Origin: DATKXO01 sp035528995
GTDB taxonomy: Bacteria > Planctomycetota > Phycisphaerae > UBA1845
DNA: 34,910 nucleotides
Assembly (NCBI GenBank): GCA_035528995.1
Contig: DATKXO010000255.1
Coordinates: 1-34,910, forward strand
Direction: 5' to 3'
The notes under the pieces: model-generated
The model's input: only the letters and a program-made list of their open reading frames with translations
Database searches by the model: none
What the model was told of the DNA's origin: nothing
In this document: positions 17,853 to 25,407 of the stretch, one piece after another
How the letters are laid out: every line of letters begins with the position of its first letter
Position numbering within the stretch: the stretch's first letter is position 1
Made by a program: the position numbers and the translations under genes

Positions 17853-17904
17853 CCCATCCGGCGGGCTCCGACCTGCAAAGACCATGCAGTTTGGCGTGCA
17901 ATGA

Positions 17905-17949
17905 ACGGGGCGGGAGCGTCGCAGTCGCGGCGTCCCGCCCGTGAGTTTT
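17905..17949 (+). terminator. Rho-independent terminator after the isomerase gene
   Basis: A very GC-rich stem: ACGGGGCGGGA (17905-17915) pairs with TCCCGCCCGT (17933-17942) with one bulge. An inner CGTCGC/GCGGCG stem closes an AGTC tetraloop. It is followed by GAGTTTTC. The T run is on the plus strand, so it serves the isomerase transcript 240 bases upstream and shields the convergent minus-strand lipoprotein gene. Confidence 0.75.
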
Positions 17950-18001
17950 CTATTGGCGTCTCAGCCGGCCCCTGTCGTTGCCGGCGTGCGATTCGCGTCG
18001 G

Positions 18002-19639
18002 CTAGTCCGGCAGGCGGTCCAGCAGAATGAAGCCGACCACCCACTCGTTGTCAGCCGAGCATCCCAAGCCATCATCGACCTGGCGCAGAACGCGGAAGCC
18101 CACCACATTGGATGAGCAGGTGACGTCGGTGGCCATCACGCTGCCGGATAGTGTGTTGGGGTCGGCGAAGTCGGTGAACTCGCCGCCGTCGCTCACCTGG
18201 AGGTAGTCCAGGTAGGAGTCGATGGGCCCCTCGCCCGCGATGAACCACAGCGAACCGTCGGGAGTTATGCACGCGGAAGTGCCGTAGCCGATCAGCTTGG
18301 GATCGTCGAAGCACTCTTCCTGCGTGATGGGATCAAACGTGAAATTCGCAGGCCGCAGGGTGTAGGTATCAAACTGGCTGGCCAGGGTCGAGGCAGGAGC
18401 ATCCGCGACAAGGCCGATTGCGCTACGAAAGCTCTGCCCGGAACCCGACTGCTCGTCAAGATCCTCTTTCCATTGCGTGTAGAAGAAGCTGCCGCCCGCC
18501 ATTTTCACGGGCACGTGCTGCATCGAGGGGTTGTTGCCGAATATGGTCAAGCTGCCGTCGACCAAGTTCAAGAGGACTGCGTTGTTCATGCCCAGGCCCA
18601 GGGGGAAATCATCCGGGTCCTGGTGGTACAGGATGTAATCCCCTTCAAACTGCAACTGGGCCCGATCGTTGACGCCGCCCAGCCCGGTGTTGAGGCCCAG
18701 GTCGATGAAGGTCGGGTCGGCCTCGGGATCGTCAATGTCCCACACGTACACGTCGTTGTTGGCCACGCCCAGCACCCGGCGCGTCCCGGCGTCCACGGCC
18801 ACCTGGTCGAACTCCTCGATGGGTCCAAACGCATCGGACGGGTTTGGGAAGGGTATGATTGTCCAGCCGGCCGGGTCGTCGCCAGCCACGTCGATGACCT
18901 TCACGGTTGCGTCGTCGGTGATCGTGAAGCTGTCGTTGACGGTAACGAACAGATCGCCGGATGCTTGCGTCAAGCCCGGCAAGGTGTCTGTAGTCAGCTG
19001 CGTGTTGTCCAGCACGATTCCATCGCCGGCTCCGAAGTCGCGAGATTCTCCCGTGACCGTATGGTAGATCCGTATCTCGCCGAGGTCGGAGACCATGAGG
19101 ATCTTCTTGCCGGCCACCGCGAAGTGGTTCCACGCATAACGGGCACCCTCGGGCACCTCGTTCGCCACGGCAGTCGTGCTGTCCGTCTCGGAGGGGACGA
19201 TGTAGTACACGCCGTCTTCGTCTCCCCAGACGATCAAATCGTCGCCGGCCTTGGGCCGCATGATCGACAGGTTGTCGTCCATGATGATGTGAGTCTTGAT
19301 GAGGAACTCGCCCTCGCCTTCACCCTCACCTTCCCCTTCACCTTCACCCTCACCTTCGCCCTCGCCCTCTCCTTCGCCTTCGCCCTCACCTTCGCCTTCT
19401 CCCTCTCCTTCGCCTTCACCCTCGCCCTCGCCGCCGCCTTCGGCCAGGCAGATGTTGAGGTCGACGTTGCAGGCCAGGCCTGCGTTGCACGATCCATCCT
19501 CGAGGCAGGCACCACCGGCCCCGCCGGGGGCCGCATCCCCTCCTCCTCCTCCGCCACCGCCACCGGTGGCGCATCCCGTCAGGCCCGCAACGAACAGTGC
19601 CATCGCGGCCAATGCAAAGACACTAGTGATCGTTCTCAT
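18002..19639 (-). CDS. Lipoprotein with Gly-Glu repeat linker and propeller-like domain
   Basis: A 545-residue predicted surface lipoprotein of unknown function. Seen: signal with lipobox AGLTGC (Cys23); a run of nine glycines; a short Cys-rich motif (CLEDGSCNAGLACNVDLNIC), as in disintegrin-like or EGF-like knots; then 21 tandem Gly-Glu dipeptides (residues 70-111); then about 430 residues of repeated beta strands such as DLIVWGDEDGVYYIV, ILMVSDLGEIRIYH and VYVWDIDDP, suggesting a beta-propeller. The C-terminal half aligns by eye with that of the neighbouring protease lipoprotein. The start at 19639 is supported by GAGGAGG 8 bases upstream and by the signal. It has its own promoter (19720-19748). 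Confidence 0.8.
   Translation of the reverse strand: MRTITSVFALAAMALFVAGLTGCATGGGGGGGGGDAAPGGAGGACLEDGSCNAGLACNVDLNICLAEGGGEGEGEGEGEGEGEGEGEGEGEGEGEGEGEGEGEGEGEGEGEFLIKTHIIMDDNLSIMRPKAGDDLIVWGDEDGVYYIVPSETDSTTAVANEVPEGARYAWNHFAVAGKKILMVSDLGEIRIYHTVTGESRDFGAGDGIVLDNTQLTTDTLPGLTQASGDLFVTVNDSFTITDDATVKVIDVAGDDPAGWTIIPFPNPSDAFGPIEEFDQVAVDAGTRRVLGVANNDVYVWDIDDPEADPTFIDLGLNTGLGGVNDRAQLQFEGDYILYHQDPDDFPLGLGMNNAVLLNLVDGSLTIFGNNPSMQHVPVKMAGGSFFYTQWKEDLDEQSGSGQSFRSAIGLVADAPASTLASQFDTYTLRPANFTFDPITQEECFDDPKLIGYGTSACITPDGSLWFIAGEGPIDSYLDYLQVSDGGEFTDFADPNTLSGSVMATDVTCSSNVVGFRVLRQVDDGLGCSADNEWVVGFILLDRLPD
19307..19432 (-). repeat. (Gly-Glu)21 coding tandem repeat
   Basis: Twenty-one six-base units encode uninterrupted Gly-Glu dipeptides in the lipoprotein gene at 18002-19639. 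Third positions vary from unit to unit (GGC/GGT/GGG/GGA with GAG/GAA), so the peptide, not the DNA, appears to be kept. It forms a highly acidic, extended spacer between the lipid-anchored Cys-rich head and the propeller-like domain. Confidence 0.9.
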
Positions 19640-19719
19640 AAACAGGTCCTCCTCTCGTTTTGCTTTCAGTTTTGAATCGCGTCGTTGTCGGCGCCAACGC
19701 GGCCCGAGTTCGGGGCGGA

Positions 19720-19748
19720 AGTATGCCACGCCTCGGGGGCGCCGTCAA
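19720..19748 (-). promoter_or_regulatory. Sigma-70-like promoter of the Gly-Glu lipoprotein gene
   Basis: On the minus strand TTGACG (19748-19743), a 17-base spacer, and CATACT (19725-19720). The expected start near 19713 gives a leader of about 75 bases with the GAGGAGG ribosome site. It shows that this gene can be transcribed independently of the protease lipoprotein gene upstream. Confidence 0.55.
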
Positions 19749-19815
19749 ACCGAACCTCTCTCAGATTCAGGAAGATCCAGGTCTGGCGTCGCCCAGGGGA
19801 GGTAGCACCGTGGCT

Positions 19816-19835
19816 GGGGCGCTGATAGGCGCCCC
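19816..19835 (-). terminator. Hairpin downstream of the protease lipoprotein gene
   Basis: GGGGCGC (19816-19822) and GCGCCCC (19829-19835) form a perfect 7-base stem with a six-base loop, 21 bases after the stop at 19857 on the minus strand. No T run follows on that strand, so it may act as a pause or 3-prime stabiliser rather than a classical terminator. Confidence 0.45.
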
Positions 19836-19856
19836 AATCGAGGATGCGCCGTCCCG

Positions 19857-22418
19857 TCACAGGCCTTTCCCGTCGTTCGGGCGTGGCAGTGTCGCGTAGC
19901 CCACAGAAACGCCGGAACCGAAGCCGCTGCTCAGGTCCGCCGGGATCAGAAAGGCCACCAGGTTGTTGCCCACCGCAACGCCCGCCGCTCGCAAAGCGTT
20001 CTGCGGATCGTCCGGGTCGCCGATGGCTAGGAAGTCGCCGCCATCGATGCTGAGGTAAAGCCGCTCATCGAGATTGACCCCCACGGCGGTTTCGCCCCCG
20101 ACGAAGACGAAACGTCCGTCGGGCGAGATGCTCACCGTCGCGCCGAAGCCGACGCGACCGTCGAACTTGTCCCGCCCGTTGACGAAATCGCCGGCCGGAT
20201 CGACCAGGCCGATCAGGTCGCCGACGTTGCCGACCAACGCCCGGTTCACCTGGGCAGTGGTAGAGCCATCGTCCGCGTTCTGTACGGTGAAGTAGGCGAA
20301 CCGGGTTCCCTCCAGTGCCAGCCCGCGGCCCGGGCGCGCCGGGTTACGGGCCGGGCGCTCGAGCGCTCCGGTGGCAAGGTTGAGCATGAGCACCGTGAAG
20401 TTCGCATCCTGGTCGTAGAAGGCCACGACGTCCCCCGAGACCCGCAGAAACGTGCCCCAACCCGCTGTGTCCTCGATGGGGCCAACCGCGAACGTTGCGG
20501 GAGCGCCACTGGGTGCGTTGGTGTCGTAGACGTAGAGCGTCTGGCCGCCGTGAACCACAATCCGGCCGGCCGCGGCGTCCAGGGCGATCCGATCGGGCTC
20601 CTCAACTGGATCGACTTCGAACGGCGCGATCCTCAGCCCGCCGGGGCCGTTTAGATCCACCAGCTTGAGCCGCTTTCCGGCCCCGTCCTGCGTAGTTGTG
20701 GCCGCATTGATGGTGGCCACGAAACCGCCGTCCGTCGCCCAGATATTCGGGCTGCCCGCAGCGCCCAGATCGATCGACTCGGCCGGCAGCGGCGCCACCT
20801 GCTCGATCGCCGTATCGAACACGTACAGGCTGCCGCCCAGCCGATCGCGTATCACGAGCTTGGTTCCTGTGAAGGCGAACGCCCGATCGTCGGGGGCCAT
20901 GCCCTGTGGAGTCGGCACCTGACCGACTGTTGTCTCACCCGCCCGAAGCCAGGCCAGCGCCGTGCCGTCCAAGGTGTTGAAGGCCAGGACGCCGTCGCCC
21001 ACGGCCGGCCCGCGACTCGTGGTGGCGGCAACGTCGAGCTTGACGACGTCAAGGGCGAAGCGACCGGTGCCGCCGTCGTCCGGCTCCTCCTCGAAGAAAC
21101 CTTCCGGATACTCGTACGCGAAATTGAAGGGGAAGTCGTCGGCCAACTGGGGATCGGTGCCGTAGACCTCCTCCGAGCTGTCGGGCCAGCCGTCACCGTC
21201 CGCGTCCGGGAACTCGACGAAGTCGGGATTGTCGTCCGGGACGTCGGGATCGAACCCGAACTCCGCCTCGAGTGAGTCGGGGAACCCGTCGCCGTCGGCG
21301 TCGAGCAGCGGGTTGACCACGGCGCTCGGGTCGCCGGCTTGAGCGGCCACCGCCGCCTTGCCCGGGGCGAGGCTGGTGGGCGTGGTCAGGGGTGTGATCA
21401 GTTCCTTGCCGACTACGTAGGCCTCGACGTTGGACTGTTCCCAGGTGTTGTACGAAACGAACGCGAAGCCCCCGTCGCCCCACTCCGTGCCCCAGGAGTT
21501 CATGATCTTGATCGCCCCGGCGTTCCCGACGTTGTTGTCGTAGCCGACCGCGAGCATGGCATGGGCGAAGCCGTCCGTCTCCACCGTGGCATACACGTCG
21601 CCCGGGCCCAGGCCGAAGAACGCCTCGCCGATCTTCAGCACGACCACAACGGGAATGTCCTCGTTGAGATAGCTCTGGATCGTAGCCACGTCCCGCTCGG
21701 TCTGCCGGAAGTACGCGATGCGGTAATTCGACGCCCCGTCTTGGATGCTCTGACTCGGTTGCGTCTGGCAGTCCTCAACCGTGTAGGGCAGCTCGGCCCA
21801 GGTGACGCACCCCGTGTCGCGCAGCAGGACGAACAGGTCCGACAGGAAGGTTCCGGCCTGGAGGCAACTGCTCGATTCGGACCGCCCCTGTCGGAAGGCG
21901 TTGACCTGGTTGAAGACGAACGTGGGGCTGAAGTGGCGATCGGTGCGGTCCAGGTCCACCCATCCGTCGATGTTGGTCGCGGCCAGGTAGGTCATCAGCC
22001 CGTACGCGCCGGACCAGGCGACACAGGAGTTCAACGGGCCCTGGTTGCACGGAGTCGGCACGAAGCCGGACAGGTCCTTCTGCGCCGGACGTTCCGCCTC
22101 CCGGATCACCCGTGGCACCGGTGGCGAGGGGATGGCCGCATAACGAGGGTTGCCGTTGGCCCCCAGCGTCGTCGGCGGCTCGCCCGCGCAACCGTAGGTG
22201 CCGTCCGAGTCCGATCCTCCCGTGTCCCCGCCGTCGCCGTCGAGCCCGTCATCGCCCCCTCCGTCGGTCGTCCCGTCGGCATTGTCGTTCACGTTTCCGT
22301 CGCCGGTCGTCGGGGCGCCGCCACCACCGCCGCCTCCACCCCCGCCGCCACAGCCGACGCCTGCGGTGATGAACAACCCGATCGCCAGGAGCGACAACAC
22401 GACGCTGGATGACTTCAT
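19857..22418 (-). CDS. Lipoprotein with C1 (papain-like) protease and propeller-like domains
   Basis: An 853-residue predicted lipoprotein. Order: signal with lipid Cys23 (ITAGVGC; the -3 position is atypical), eleven glycines, an Asp/Gly-rich linker to about 75, a C1A-type cysteine protease domain (about 110-330), acidic DADGDG repeats (about 350-420) like calcium-binding thrombospondin-3 repeats, and a beta-propeller-like C-terminus (about 450-853). Catalytic residues are visible: CNQGPLNSCVAWS with Cys132, GFAHAMLAVGY with His286, and IMNSWGTEWG with Asn307. No propeptide motif is evident. Predicted to cleave proteins outside the inner membrane. GGGAG lies 7 bases before the ATG at 22418. 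The tail resembles that of the neighbouring lipoprotein, which suggests tandem duplication with head-domain replacement. Confidence 0.88.
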   Translation of the reverse strand: MKSSSVVLSLLAIGLFITAGVGCGGGGGGGGGGGAPTTGDGNVNDNADGTTDGGGDDGLDGDGGDTGGSDSDGTYGCAGEPPTTLGANGNPRYAAIPSPPVPRVIREAERPAQKDLSGFVPTPCNQGPLNSCVAWSGAYGLMTYLAATNIDGWVDLDRTDRHFSPTFVFNQVNAFRQGRSESSSCLQAGTFLSDLFVLLRDTGCVTWAELPYTVEDCQTQPSQSIQDGASNYRIAYFRQTERDVATIQSYLNEDIPVVVVLKIGEAFFGLGPGDVYATVETDGFAHAMLAVGYDNNVGNAGAIKIMNSWGTEWGDGGFAFVSYNTWEQSNVEAYVVGKELITPLTTPTSLAPGKAAVAAQAGDPSAVVNPLLDADGDGFPDSLEAEFGFDPDVPDDNPDFVEFPDADGDGWPDSSEEVYGTDPQLADDFPFNFAYEYPEGFFEEEPDDGGTGRFALDVVKLDVAATTSRGPAVGDGVLAFNTLDGTALAWLRAGETTVGQVPTPQGMAPDDRAFAFTGTKLVIRDRLGGSLYVFDTAIEQVAPLPAESIDLGAAGSPNIWATDGGFVATINAATTTQDGAGKRLKLVDLNGPGGLRIAPFEVDPVEEPDRIALDAAAGRIVVHGGQTLYVYDTNAPSGAPATFAVGPIEDTAGWGTFLRVSGDVVAFYDQDANFTVLMLNLATGALERPARNPARPGRGLALEGTRFAYFTVQNADDGSTTAQVNRALVGNVGDLIGLVDPAGDFVNGRDKFDGRVGFGATVSISPDGRFVFVGGETAVGVNLDERLYLSIDGGDFLAIGDPDDPQNALRAAGVAVGNNLVAFLIPADLSSGFGSGVSVGYATLPRPNDGKGL

Positions 22419-22474
22419 GGAGATTCTCCCGTGTGCACCGTCGTCAAACGTGGGTTTTGTGCTTCTCGTCCCGT

Positions 22475-22504
22475 TAGACACCGCTACGGGGCCGCCAGTA
22501 TAAT
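22475..22504 (+). promoter_or_regulatory. Near-consensus promoter for the SPOR/PVC-protein pair
   Basis: TAGACA (22475-22480) and a perfect TATAAT (22499-22504) are 18 bases apart on the plus strand. The start would be near 22511, giving a leader of about 160 bases to the ATG at 22670. The complement of the same -10 region reads TATACT on the minus strand, toward the protease lipoprotein gene, so one core may serve both directions. Confidence 0.6.
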
Positions 22505-22669
22505 TGGGTCGCGAATTGCCACCAGATGCATCCCTGGCCGTGGACCAGCCCCGTCCGGGATCGCCGGGTGCGGTTGCTGCCGGGGCGGTCTTGAAATCGG
22601 CCCCATTTCGGCTATCCTGCCTGAATGACCCCCAGGAGTCCCCGACCGCGGCGGCACGGAGGCCAAGAC

Positions 22670-23518
22670 ATGCCCAAGCCAAAGGATGGGCCGGCTCTGT
22701 TCGAGATCATGCGGTCCCCCGGGTTTCAGGACAAGGCCAAGGATTCTCGCCCTCCTGACAAGGAATCGGGGTCGCCAGTGCCCGGCGGGCAGCCTGCCGG
22801 CAGCCGCAAGGGCCTGGGTGCGACCGGGCGAGGCTCCGCCGCTCAGCCGACCGCTGACCCGGCGACCGGCGAGGACAGGCCGCGGCCGTGGTTCGAGATC
22901 ACCGGCGGGCAGGTGCGCCTCTCGTTCACCAGCCAGGCGATGGCGGTGGCCATCTTCGGGCTGGCCTTGCTGCTGGTGGCCGCCTACGCCGCGGGTCTTC
23001 GTGTGGGCACGGCCCGCGGGGAACGCAGGGGGTATCAGGCCGCCAGGCTGGACACCCAGGCAGCCGTGATGGACGACATCAAGGCCGCCCGAGCCCAGCC
23101 GCCCGCCGAGAACCTCTTTGAGGGGCTGGGCGACTCGCCGATCGTCCGCCGGGGTGGCGAGTCCTTCGACCCGGGTGTGACGGACGACGAGCCAGGGACC
23201 GATAACGACGCCGTATGGGTCCGCGGGTACAACTACGTCGTAGTGCAGGATTTCCGGCCCGACGCGGCGGCGGACGTCGAAAAGGCCCGGCGGTACCTGG
23301 CCGACAGCGGAATCGAGACCGCCGTAGTGGAACTGAAGGGCGATTGGCGGTATCGTTTGATCGCAACGCAGGGCTTCAACCTGGGCGACCCCGTCCAGGA
23401 GCGGTTGGCCAACGATTACCTGGCCCGGATCCGCGAGTTCGGCAAAGCGTATCTGGAGGCCGGTGGTCGCTACCGACTGGAAGGGTACTTCAAGAAGCTG
23501 ACCGCCGACGATTGGTAA
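22670..23518 (+). CDS. Membrane protein with SPOR-like C-terminal domain
   Basis: A 282-residue single-pass protein. The N-terminal 80 residues are Pro/Gly/Lys-rich, starting MPKPKDGPALFEIMRSPGF. One hydrophobic helix (AMAVAIFGLALLLVAAYAAG, about 90-112) follows, then a charged linker and a C-terminal region (about 180-282) with YNYVVVQDF, a helix with DVEKARRYLADSGIETAV, and YRLIATQGF, the alternating pattern of SPOR-type domains. SPOR domains bind denuded peptidoglycan glycans at division sites; assignment here is by pattern only. The ATG at 22670 is preferred over 22625 because GGAGG (22658-22662) lies 7 bases upstream. The next gene begins 13 bases after the stop, and its ribosome site overlaps this stop codon. 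Confidence 0.72.
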   Translation: MPKPKDGPALFEIMRSPGFQDKAKDSRPPDKESGSPVPGGQPAGSRKGLGATGRGSAAQPTADPATGEDRPRPWFEITGGQVRLSFTSQAMAVAIFGLALLLVAAYAAGLRVGTARGERRGYQAARLDTQAAVMDDIKAARAQPPAENLFEGLGDSPIVRRGGESFDPGVTDDEPGTDNDAVWVRGYNYVVVQDFRPDAAADVEKARRYLADSGIETAVVELKGDWRYRLIATQGFNLGDPVQERLANDYLARIREFGKAYLEAGGRYRLEGYFKKLTADDW

Positions 23519-23531
23519 GGAGTCGAACGGA

Positions 23532-23777
23532 ATGTCGCTGGACAAGTCCCTCAAGAGCAAGAGCGCCCTCGAGCGGCACCGCAACGTGCTGACCCGGGCG
23601 GAGCGGATCGAGACGCTCCAGGAAGAGGATCGCTGGACCGAGGACACGGAGCCCTTCGGTCTGCCCAAGGTCGCCCATCGCAAGACTTCGGCCGGAGCGA
23701 AGGATAAAGCGGCGGCCAAGAAGGCTGAGGAGACCGAGGCGACCGTCACAAAAGGGAAGGACACCAGCGCTTCCTAG
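23532..23777 (+). CDS. PVC-superphylum small basic protein
   Basis: An 81-residue Lys/Arg-rich protein. The N-terminal 50 residues (MSLDKSLKSKSALERHRNVL, then TRAERIETLQEEDRW and PFGLPKV) match from memory the small basic protein family conserved in Chlamydiae, Verrucomicrobia and Planctomycetes (TIGR04137-like), described as a PVC signature protein and proposed to be ribosome-associated. The last 30 residues form an Ala/Lys/Glu/Thr-rich extension that is probably disordered. AAGGAG (23517-23522) overlaps the stop of the SPOR-like gene and sits 9 bases before the ATG. It is the last gene before a strong terminator. Confidence 0.85.
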   Translation: MSLDKSLKSKSALERHRNVLTRAERIETLQEEDRWTEDTEPFGLPKVAHRKTSAGAKDKAAAKKAEETEATVTKGKDTSAS

Positions 23778-23808
23778 TGCCATCCGGCGCCGGGAACGTT
23801 CCACAAAG

Positions 23809-23838
23809 CCGCTGCGGCCGCGAGGCGCAGCGGTTTTT
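23809..23838 (+). terminator. Strong rho-independent terminator
   Basis: CCGCTGCG (23809-23816) pairs perfectly with CGCAGCGG (23826-23833), loop of nine bases, followed at once by five T residues (23834-23838). It closes the SPOR/small-basic-protein transcript and separates it from the aminotransferase gene. Confidence 0.9.
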
Positions 23839-23911
23839 CCGTCATTGTGCTACAACACGCTGATCGACGCCGGTCGCGCGGACCGGTCACGCCCCACAAA
23901 GCGAGGTAGCC

Positions 23912-25030
23912 ATGATCGGCAAACAGTTCGTCGCCCAGAAGATCACCACCATCGGTTCCTCGGGAATCCGCCGGATCTTCGACTTGGCGGCCAGCATGAC
24001 CGACCCCATCGACATGTCCATGGGCCAGCCCGATTTCGACACGCCCGCCGGCGTCAAGCGGGCCGCGATCGCCGCGATCGAGCAGGGAAACAACGGCTAC
24101 ACCGTCACGCACGGACTGCCCGCACTGCGGACCGGAATCGCCGCCAAGCTCCGGGCCGAGTTCGATTGGCACCCGACCATACTGATCACCAGCGGTGTCT
24201 CCGGAGGGTTGGTCCTGGCCCTCATGGCCTGCCTCAACCCCGGTGACGAGGTGCTCATCGGCGACCCCTACTTCGTCTCCTACCCGCACCTGGTCAACCT
24301 CTTCGGCGGAAAGCCGGTCTTCGTGGACCTCCACGATGACTTCACCTGGCACCCCGAGCGATTCGAGGCGGCCATCACCAAACGTACCAAGATCATTCTG
24401 CTCAACTCCCCGGGCAATCCCACCGGCGTGATGGCTCGCGACCGGGACTACCAGGCCATCGCCGAACTGGCCGAAAAGCACGACCTGCTGATGGTCAGCG
24501 ACGAGATCTACAACCTGCTGTGCTACGACGGCCCGTCGCCCAGCCCGGTGAGCTATGCCCCGGAACGGACGCTGCTGCTGCGCGGGTTCGGCAAGAGCTA
24601 CGGCATGACCGGGTGGCGGATGGGGTTCGCCGCGGGCCCCGAGGCCGTCGTCAGCCAGATGGCCAAGCTGCAGCAGTACACCTTCGTCTGCGCCCCGCAC
24701 ATGGCCCAGTACGGCGCCATCGAGGCCCTGTCGACCGACGTGTCGCAGCAAGTGGCCAATTACCGCCGCAAGCGCAACTTGGCGGTGTCAGCCCTGGAGG
24801 GGGTCTTCGAGTTCGTCCGGCCCGCCGGCGGTTTCTACGTCTTCCCCAAGGCCCCGCCCGCTTTCGAGAACAGCACGGCCTTCGTCGAGAAGGCCATTGC
24901 CAACAACGTGCTGGTCATCCCCGGCAATGCCTTCAGCACCCGCGACACGCACTTCCGCATCAGCTACGCCCTGCCCGATGAGAAGCTCGTCAAGGGCTGC
25001 CAGATCCTCTGCTCGGTGGCCAAGGGGTAG
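23912..25030 (+). CDS. Class I/II PLP-dependent aminotransferase
   Basis: A 372-residue fold-type I aminotransferase. Seen: MGQPDFDTP near the N-terminus, YTVTHGLPALR, ITSGVSGGL (cofactor phosphate loop region), NSPGNPTG (substrate/PLP asparagine region), VSDEIYNLL (Asp-x-x-Tyr pair) and RGFGKSYGMTGWRMGF with the Schiff-base Lys228. The C-terminal FRISYALP carries the arginine that binds the substrate carboxylate. The family transfers amino groups between aspartate, aromatic or other amino acids and 2-oxo acids; the substrate cannot be chosen here. GAGG lies about 8 bases before ATG 23912, and a possible extended -10 (TGC then TACAAC, 23848-23856) lies upstream. Single-gene unit after a terminator. 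Confidence 0.92.
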   Translation: MIGKQFVAQKITTIGSSGIRRIFDLAASMTDPIDMSMGQPDFDTPAGVKRAAIAAIEQGNNGYTVTHGLPALRTGIAAKLRAEFDWHPTILITSGVSGGLVLALMACLNPGDEVLIGDPYFVSYPHLVNLFGGKPVFVDLHDDFTWHPERFEAAITKRTKIILLNSPGNPTGVMARDRDYQAIAELAEKHDLLMVSDEIYNLLCYDGPSPSPVSYAPERTLLLRGFGKSYGMTGWRMGFAAGPEAVVSQMAKLQQYTFVCAPHMAQYGAIEALSTDVSQQVANYRRKRNLAVSALEGVFEFVRPAGGFYVFPKAPPAFENSTAFVEKAIANNVLVIPGNAFSTRDTHFRISYALPDEKLVKGCQILCSVAKG

Positions 25031-25122
25031 CCCAGTCCACGCCCGCTCGCTGACGGTCCCGGACCGGTGCCTTTGCGCGCAGAGAGTGATCTGCCGAAGA
25101 GATGCCCTGTCGAGGCGACGGC

Positions 25123-25308
25123 CTAATCGTCGTCATCGTCGTGATCGAAGAGCAGGTCGATCACGTCCGCCAGCAGGTTCTCGTTGCTGGAGGTGATGTA
25201 CGCCTGGCCACCGCCGTCGGGCGTGCGGTTGCAGTTGGCGATGGTGGCCAGCGGCGCCGCGCCGGCCAGCAGGGCGATCAACCCCGTGCGTTTGAGCAGT
25301 CGAAACAT
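25123..25308 (-). CDS. Small exported acidic protein, 61 aa
   Basis: A 61-residue protein not recognised as a named family. The N-terminus is a short Sec-type signal (MFRLLKRTGLIALLAGAAPL) ending near ATIANCN, followed by a polar stretch and a C-terminal run of aspartates (DLLFDHDDDDD). GGAGG lies 7 bases before the ATG. The signal region matches the gene just upstream (25408-25719): both read ALLAGA-PL-T-A-C. Both genes are on the same strand, 99 bases apart, with a long palindrome between them. Probably a secreted or surface-attached small protein; the Asp cluster could bind cations. Confidence 0.6.
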   Translation of the reverse strand: MFRLLKRTGLIALLAGAAPLATIANCNRTPDGGGQAYITSSNENLLADVIDLLFDHDDDDD

Positions 25309-25347
25309 AGCCCGTCCTCCCTCAGTGGCCGCCCTGGCCGTGGGGGT

Positions 25348-25365
25348 CGCCCGCCCGGGCGGGCG
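25348..25365. repeat. 18-bp perfect GC palindrome
   Basis: CGCCCGCCCGGGCGGGCG is its own reverse complement. It lies between the two small exported-protein genes, about 40 bases before the start of the downstream one. It could be a transcriptional pause or terminator without a T run, or a protein-binding site. Confidence 0.6.
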
Positions 25366-25407
25366 GTGCACCACCATCGGCGAGGGCCCGGCCCTCAAAG
25401 GTCTCGG

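Noticed and set aside
19296..19805. Plus-strand frame encoding a Ser-Pro repeat protein
   Set aside because: It is the exact complement of the Gly-Glu repeat. The minus-strand gene has a ribosome site, lipobox and promoter; the plus-strand frame has none.
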